Under the pieces are notes generated by a model. It did no database searches. It saw only the letters and a program-made list of their open reading frames with translations, and was not told the DNA's origin. DNA of 8,241 bases, taken from positions 1 to 8,241 of the forward strand of contig JACCUZ010000097.1 in NCBI GenBank assembly GCA_013698395.1, given 5' to 3'. Position 1 is the stretch's first letter, and each line of letters begins with the position of its first letter. Positions 6,616-8,241 of the stretch are shown here, in pieces. Source of the stretch: Sporichthyaceae bacterium (lineage in GTDB: Bacteria; Actinomycetota; Actinomycetes; JACCUZ01). Both the position numbers and the translations under genes were made by a program.

Positions 6616-6657
6616 GTGACCGGTGTGTCGCGATCAAAGTCCTGTGACAGATGTGAC
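6616..6657 (-). promoter_or_regulatory. three GTCAC boxes upstream of sepX
   Basis: GTGAC on the plus strand (GTCAC on the minus) occurs at 6616-6620, 6644-6648 and 6653-6657, inside the 78-bp gap before sepX. The last two sit within CAGTCACATCTGTCACAGG on the minus strand. They could be operator half-sites; no regulator can be named from sequence. Confidence 0.3.
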
Positions 6658-6675
6658 TGAGGTGGCGTTCCCGCT

Positions 6676-7275
6676 TCACCGGCGGCGCTGGGTCGCCCGC
6701 CACCGCGCCAGCAGCCCGCCCGGGACCTCTTCGGCTGTCATCGCGAACGACCGGTGGTCACGCCAGGCGCCCGAGATATGCAGGAAGCTGCGCCGGAGCC
6801 CCTCCTCCCGGAAACCGAGCTTCTCCACCACACGCAGCGATGCCGTGTTCTCCGGGCGGATGTTGACCTCGATCCGGTGGAGCTGCAGCACCCCGAAGCA
6901 GTGGTCGACCGCGAGCGCAACCGCGGTCGGCATGACACCGCGGCCCGCCACCCGCTGGTCGAGCCAGTACCCGACGTGGGCCGAGCACAGTGAGCCGTAG
7001 GTGATGCCGCCCACGGTGAGCTGACCGACGAGCTCGCCGTCGTAGGTCACCACGAACGGCAGCAACGTGCCGGCGCGCGCCTGCTTGGACAGGCCCCGGA
7101 CCATCGCCGTGAAGCTGATCGGCGGGCCGAGATCACGCGGCGGCGTGGCTTCCCACTGCAGCAGCCAGTCGCGGTTCACTGCGCGCACCCGGCTCCAGGC
7201 GGCCTGGTCCCGGCGACCGATGGGGCGCAGCCCCACCCGGCCCTCCTGCAGGCTCGCCGGCCAGCCGGCGGTCAG
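6676..7275 (-). CDS. GNAT N-acetyltransferase, RimJ/RimL type
   Basis: 199 aa from the CTG at 7275. RimJ/RimL-type GNATs transfer acetyl from acetyl-CoA to an amine, often a protein N-terminus; the substrate here is unknown. Visible: WPASLQEG-VGLRP (5-18), WEATPP (41-46), and the acetyl-CoA loop around RVAGRGVMPTA (108-118). The C-terminal core is LHRIEVNIRPENTASLRVVE (132-151) with KLGFREEGLRRS, standard for the family. The start is open to question. CTG overlaps the mog stop as CTGA, has GGGAG 6 nt upstream, and keeps the WPxxLxxGxVxLRP N-terminus I recall in related proteins. GTG at 7236-7234 has a perfect AGGAGG at 7247-7242, 5 nt upstream, and would give 186 aa. No ATG, GTG or TTG lies between these and the upstream coding part. 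This gene recurs between mog and sepX in actinobacteria. Confidence 0.85.
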   Translation of the reverse strand: MTAGWPASLQEGRVGLRPIGRRDQAAWSRVRAVNRDWLLQWEATPPRDLGPPISFTAMVRGLSKQARAGTLLPFVVTYDGELVGQLTVGGITYGSLCSAHVGYWLDQRVAGRGVMPTAVALAVDHCFGVLQLHRIEVNIRPENTASLRVVEKLGFREEGLRRSFLHISGAWRDHRSFAMTAEEVPGGLLARWRATQRRR

Positions 7276-7742
7276 TGGTCGCTCCCGCGCACCTGTTCCA
7301 CGGCGTGGGCGAGGACCGGCCCCAGCACCTCGAGACCGTCGCGGACCGCACCCGGTGACCCCGGCAGGTTGACGACGAGGGTGGTGCCGGCCAGGCCGGC
7401 TGTGCCTCTGGACAGGCTGGCCGTCGGCACCCCCTTGGCCACCCCGTGGGCTCGCACCATCTCGGCGATCCCGGGCAGCTTCGTGTCCAGTACCCGCGCC
7501 GTCATCTCCGGCGTGCGGTCGGTCGGGGAGATGCCGGTCCCGCCCGAGGTGACAACCACGTCGTACGCAGAGGCGACCGCCTCGCGCAGCACCTCCTCGA
7601 CCGGGTCGCCGTCGGGGACGACCTCGGGGCCGTCCACCTCGAACCCCAGCTCGGTGAGGCCGGCCACGAGCACCGGACCGGTGCGGTCGTCGTAGACCCC
7701 GGTCGAGGCCCGGTTTGACACGCTGACGACGAGGGCTCTCAC
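7272..7742 (-). CDS. mog: molybdopterin adenylyltransferase-type protein (MogA/MoaB family)
   Basis: 156 aa, the usual length. MogA-family proteins adenylylate molybdopterin before metal insertion in molybdenum cofactor synthesis. Visible: the N-terminal strand RALVVSVSNRASTG (2-15), TSGGTGISPTDRTPE (65-79, the nucleotide/pterin-binding signature) and NLPGSPGAVRDGLE (125-138). The GTG start at 7742-7740 overlaps the moaC stop as GTGA, so translation is probably coupled. The open frame extends far upstream into moaC, but that part is not protein-like. No frame damage is visible. Confidence 0.92.
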   Translation of the reverse strand: MRALVVSVSNRASTGVYDDRTGPVLVAGLTELGFEVDGPEVVPDGDPVEEVLREAVASAYDVVVTSGGTGISPTDRTPEMTARVLDTKLPGIAEMVRAHGVAKGVPTASLSRGTAGLAGTTLVVNLPGSPGAVRDGLEVLGPVLAHAVEQVRGSDH

Positions 7743-8215
7743 GGGCGCCGCCAGTCCCCTGAGCGGCCGCCGGACTTGGCCTCGACCCGGACGTCGGTGA
7801 TGGTCGCTGCCCTGTCGACCGCCTTGACCATGTCGACCAGGGCGAGTCCGGCGACAGCGACGCACGTGAGCGCCTCCATCTCGACACCTGTGCGGTCGGC
7901 CGTGCGGACCGTGGCGCTGAGGTGCACAGCGTCGTCGCCGACCGTCACGTCGACCTCGACGGCATGGATCGCGACCGGGTGGCACAGCGGCACCAGGTCC
8001 GGGGTGCGCTTGGCGGCCTGGATGCCGGCGATCCGGGCCACGCCGAGCGCGTCGCCCTTGGGCACCGACCCGGCCCGCAGCAGCCGCAGGACCTCGGCCG
8101 AGACGACGACTCGCCCGGTGGCGGTCGCCGTGCGGACAGTGACGTCCTTGCCCGACACGTCCACCATCCGGGCCGCGCCGCTGTCGTCCAGGTGGGTCAG
8201 CCGCCCCTCACTCAC
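7739..8215 (-). CDS. moaC: cyclic pyranopterin monophosphate synthase MoaC
   Basis: 158 aa, the usual length. MoaC converts the MoaA product 3',8-cyclo-GTP to cyclic pyranopterin monophosphate, the first stable intermediate of molybdenum cofactor synthesis. Visible: LTHLDDSGAARMVDVSGK (6-23), K53 in PKGDALGVARIAGIQAAKRT, PLCHP (76-80, with H79), RTGVEMEALTCV (108-119) and DMVKAVDR (128-135, with D128 and K131). These match the catalytic Lys, His, Glu, Asp and Lys of the family. GTG 8215 is the start; there is little Shine-Dalgarno, and its GTGA would suit a 4-bp overlap with the gene before it. The 26 bp left in the window (8216-8241) are too few to identify that gene. Confidence 0.95.
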   Translation of the reverse strand: MSEGRLTHLDDSGAARMVDVSGKDVTVRTATATGRVVVSAEVLRLLRAGSVPKGDALGVARIAGIQAAKRTPDLVPLCHPVAIHAVEVDVTVGDDAVHLSATVRTADRTGVEMEALTCVAVAGLALVDMVKAVDRAATITDVRVEAKSGGRSGDWRRP

Positions 8216-8241
8216 GCCGGCCCCGGTTCCCGGCGTTGACC

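Noticed and set aside
6676..7887. 403-codon minus-strand frame as one protein
   Set aside because: Only the last 199 codons match a GNAT. The upstream part is arginine/glycine-rich and overlaps mog in another frame.
7272..7985. Longer mog starting at 7985
   Set aside because: The extra 81 codons lie within moaC out of frame and are low-complexity. The GTG at 7742 gives the normal MogA length and an overlap with the moaC stop.
8216..8241. 3' end of the gene upstream of moaC
   Set aside because: Only 26 bp remain. A GTGA overlap would suit a stop at 8214-8212, but no residues identify the gene.
1..8241. CRISPR array, phage genes or transposase
   Set aside because: No regularly spaced repeats and no integrase, transposase or phage motifs were seen on either strand.

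Overview
The window is very GC-rich DNA with GTG-rich starts and several gene families typical of Actinomycetota: SepX/GlpR, the moaC-mog gene pair, and an actinobacterial-type TadA/CpaF ATPase. I cannot name the genus. The window has two halves of very different quality, separated by a tRNA-Ala gene.

Right half (5515-8241, all minus strand) is an intact, compact core block. Reading down the minus strand it runs moaC (8215-7739), mog (7742-7272), a RimJ-type GNAT acetyltransferase (7275-6676), then after 78 bp the divisome membrane protein SepX/GlpR (6597-5680), and after 92 bp tRNA-Ala(CGC) (5587-5515). moaC/mog and probably mog/GNAT overlap by 4 bp, so they look translationally coupled. The gene upstream of moaC lies outside the window; in related genomes it is a MoeA/gephyrin-like gene (glp), whose product is the partner of SepX/GlpR.

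Left half (1-5514) is a gene graveyard. It holds an alpha/beta-hydrolase fragment (1-160, minus), a RibD/DHFR-like reductase gene with three single-base indels (418-1097, plus), pieces of a tadA/cpaF Flp-pilus-type ATPase gene (1294-1446, 1536-1669 and 4964-5097, all minus), and a long zinc-ribbon/class III nucleotide cyclase/AAA-ATPase regulator of about 1,075 codons broken by three indels (1730-4958, minus). The cyclase gene lies between two tadA pieces that are nearly complementary and share a 17-bp direct repeat, as if it had been inserted into tadA. At least ten indels are visible left of the tRNA and none in the 2.3 kb of coding sequence to its right, which favours genuine decay over a uniformly bad sequence.

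The most unusual structure is a 133-nt inverted repeat at 5136-5268. Its arms make about 52 pairs if read as plus-strand RNA. Ten positions that differ from perfect pairing by a transition are all G-U in the plus-strand RNA and none is A-C. That asymmetry is what selection on a plus-strand RNA hairpin would leave, and no feature I recognise explains it.
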